Assembly: GCF_038502225.1 (NCBI RefSeq)
Contig: NC_091378.1
Span: 4,445,925-4,509,924, forward strand
Direction of reading: 5' to 3'
From: Cherax quadricarinatus
Taxonomy: Eukaryota > Arthropoda > Malacostraca > Decapoda > Parastacidae
DNA length: 64,000 nucleotides
Of the stretch, positions 63,850 through 64,000 are shown in pieces. Below the pieces are notes generated by a model. That model searched no databases and was not told the DNA's origin. It was given only the letters and a program-made list of their open reading frames with translations. The first letter of the stretch is position 1, and each line of letters begins with the position of its first letter. A program made the position numbers and the translations under genes.

Positions 63850-64000
63850 TACACAGTCAGCAGGAGCAGTAGAGATGTAAACACGATGTAATCATTCCAT
63901 CGCCCCTCAGCCAGGAGAAGAGTTTTGTTCTATAGTCTGGGGCTGAGGGACTGACCACCTCGAAACTACGCCTTCAAGGGTAATGGACTAATTACATCGT
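63850..64000. mobile_element. H-element interior, cut by the window end
   Basis: GCAGTAGAGATGTAAACACG, ATGTAATCATTCCATC, then CTGAGGGACTGACCACCTCG and GGTAATGGACTAATTACATC. The left part and the inverted right part match the interior of the fold-back at 40007-40444. The hairpin end should lie beyond base 64000. Confidence 0.8.

Overview
The window looks like repeat-dominated intergenic DNA of a large arthropod genome, most likely a decapod crustacean (crayfish, lobster or shrimp group). The grounds are arrays of the arthropod telomere unit (CCTAA/TTAGG), a tRNA-Val-derived SINE with an (ATT)n tail of a kind I associate with decapods, several non-LTR retrotransposon families and very dense mini- and microsatellites. 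I found no convincing host protein-coding gene, no rRNA and no CRISPR array. Long open frames come from retrotransposon pol remnants, or from tandem repeats whose unit lacks stop codons. By rough addition tandem repeats cover about 20 kb of the 64 kb.

Family labels used here are my own. LINE A and subfamily A2 are non-LTR elements whose ORF ends in an N-S-L-V-D-Q motif; they occur as more than 25 mostly 3'-end pieces on both strands. LINE B is an endonuclease/RT element whose 3' end abuts (CA)n. LINE C is an RT element with a TTCTTATG-like 3' tail. LINE D is one RT scrap. H-elements are fold-back repeats carrying a conserved hairpin followed by GAAACGTTTC; they are probably related to Penelope-like elements (inference).

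Layout. 0-8 kb: LINE A scraps, 23-bp and 71-bp minisatellites, then a SINE. 8.3-9.2 kb: an element carrying 0.85 kb of telomere-like repeat. 9.4-12.1 kb: a 34-bp array inside LINE A2, then a 33-bp array made of the H hairpin. 12.9-15.3 kb: longest LINE B copy. 16.7-19.2 kb: LINE C copy with three nested H insertions, each bounded by a target-site duplication. 21-25 kb: 26-bp array, LINE A copy, proline/glycine-coding repeat. 25.6-29.4 kb: 21-bp and 54-bp minisatellites. 29.5-31.2 kb: LINE B pair, then a gypsy-type pol tail and putative LTR. 31.2-34.2 kb: C-rich tracts, a LINE A RT copy and GTA-rich DNA. 35-42 kb: H-elements with 50-bp and 30-bp arrays, and a 61-bp array built from two LINE ends. 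42-47 kb: paired SINEs and scraps. 48-51 kb: 17-bp and 28-bp arrays. 51.9-54.5 kb: second telomeric-tail element and a chain of LINE B copies. 55-62 kb: 44-bp, 35-bp and strongly G-rich 18-bp arrays. 62.9-64 kb: 47-bp array, small fold-back, LINE B RT scrap and an H-element cut by the window edge.

The main theme is mobile elements seeding tandem arrays. In at least six places the repeat unit can be traced to an element end, hairpin or coding segment. Other notable points are a perfect 168-bp fold-back with a 13-bp target duplication, LINE B copies repeatedly joined to (CA)n, and telomere-like DNA carried as the tail of a dispersed element.
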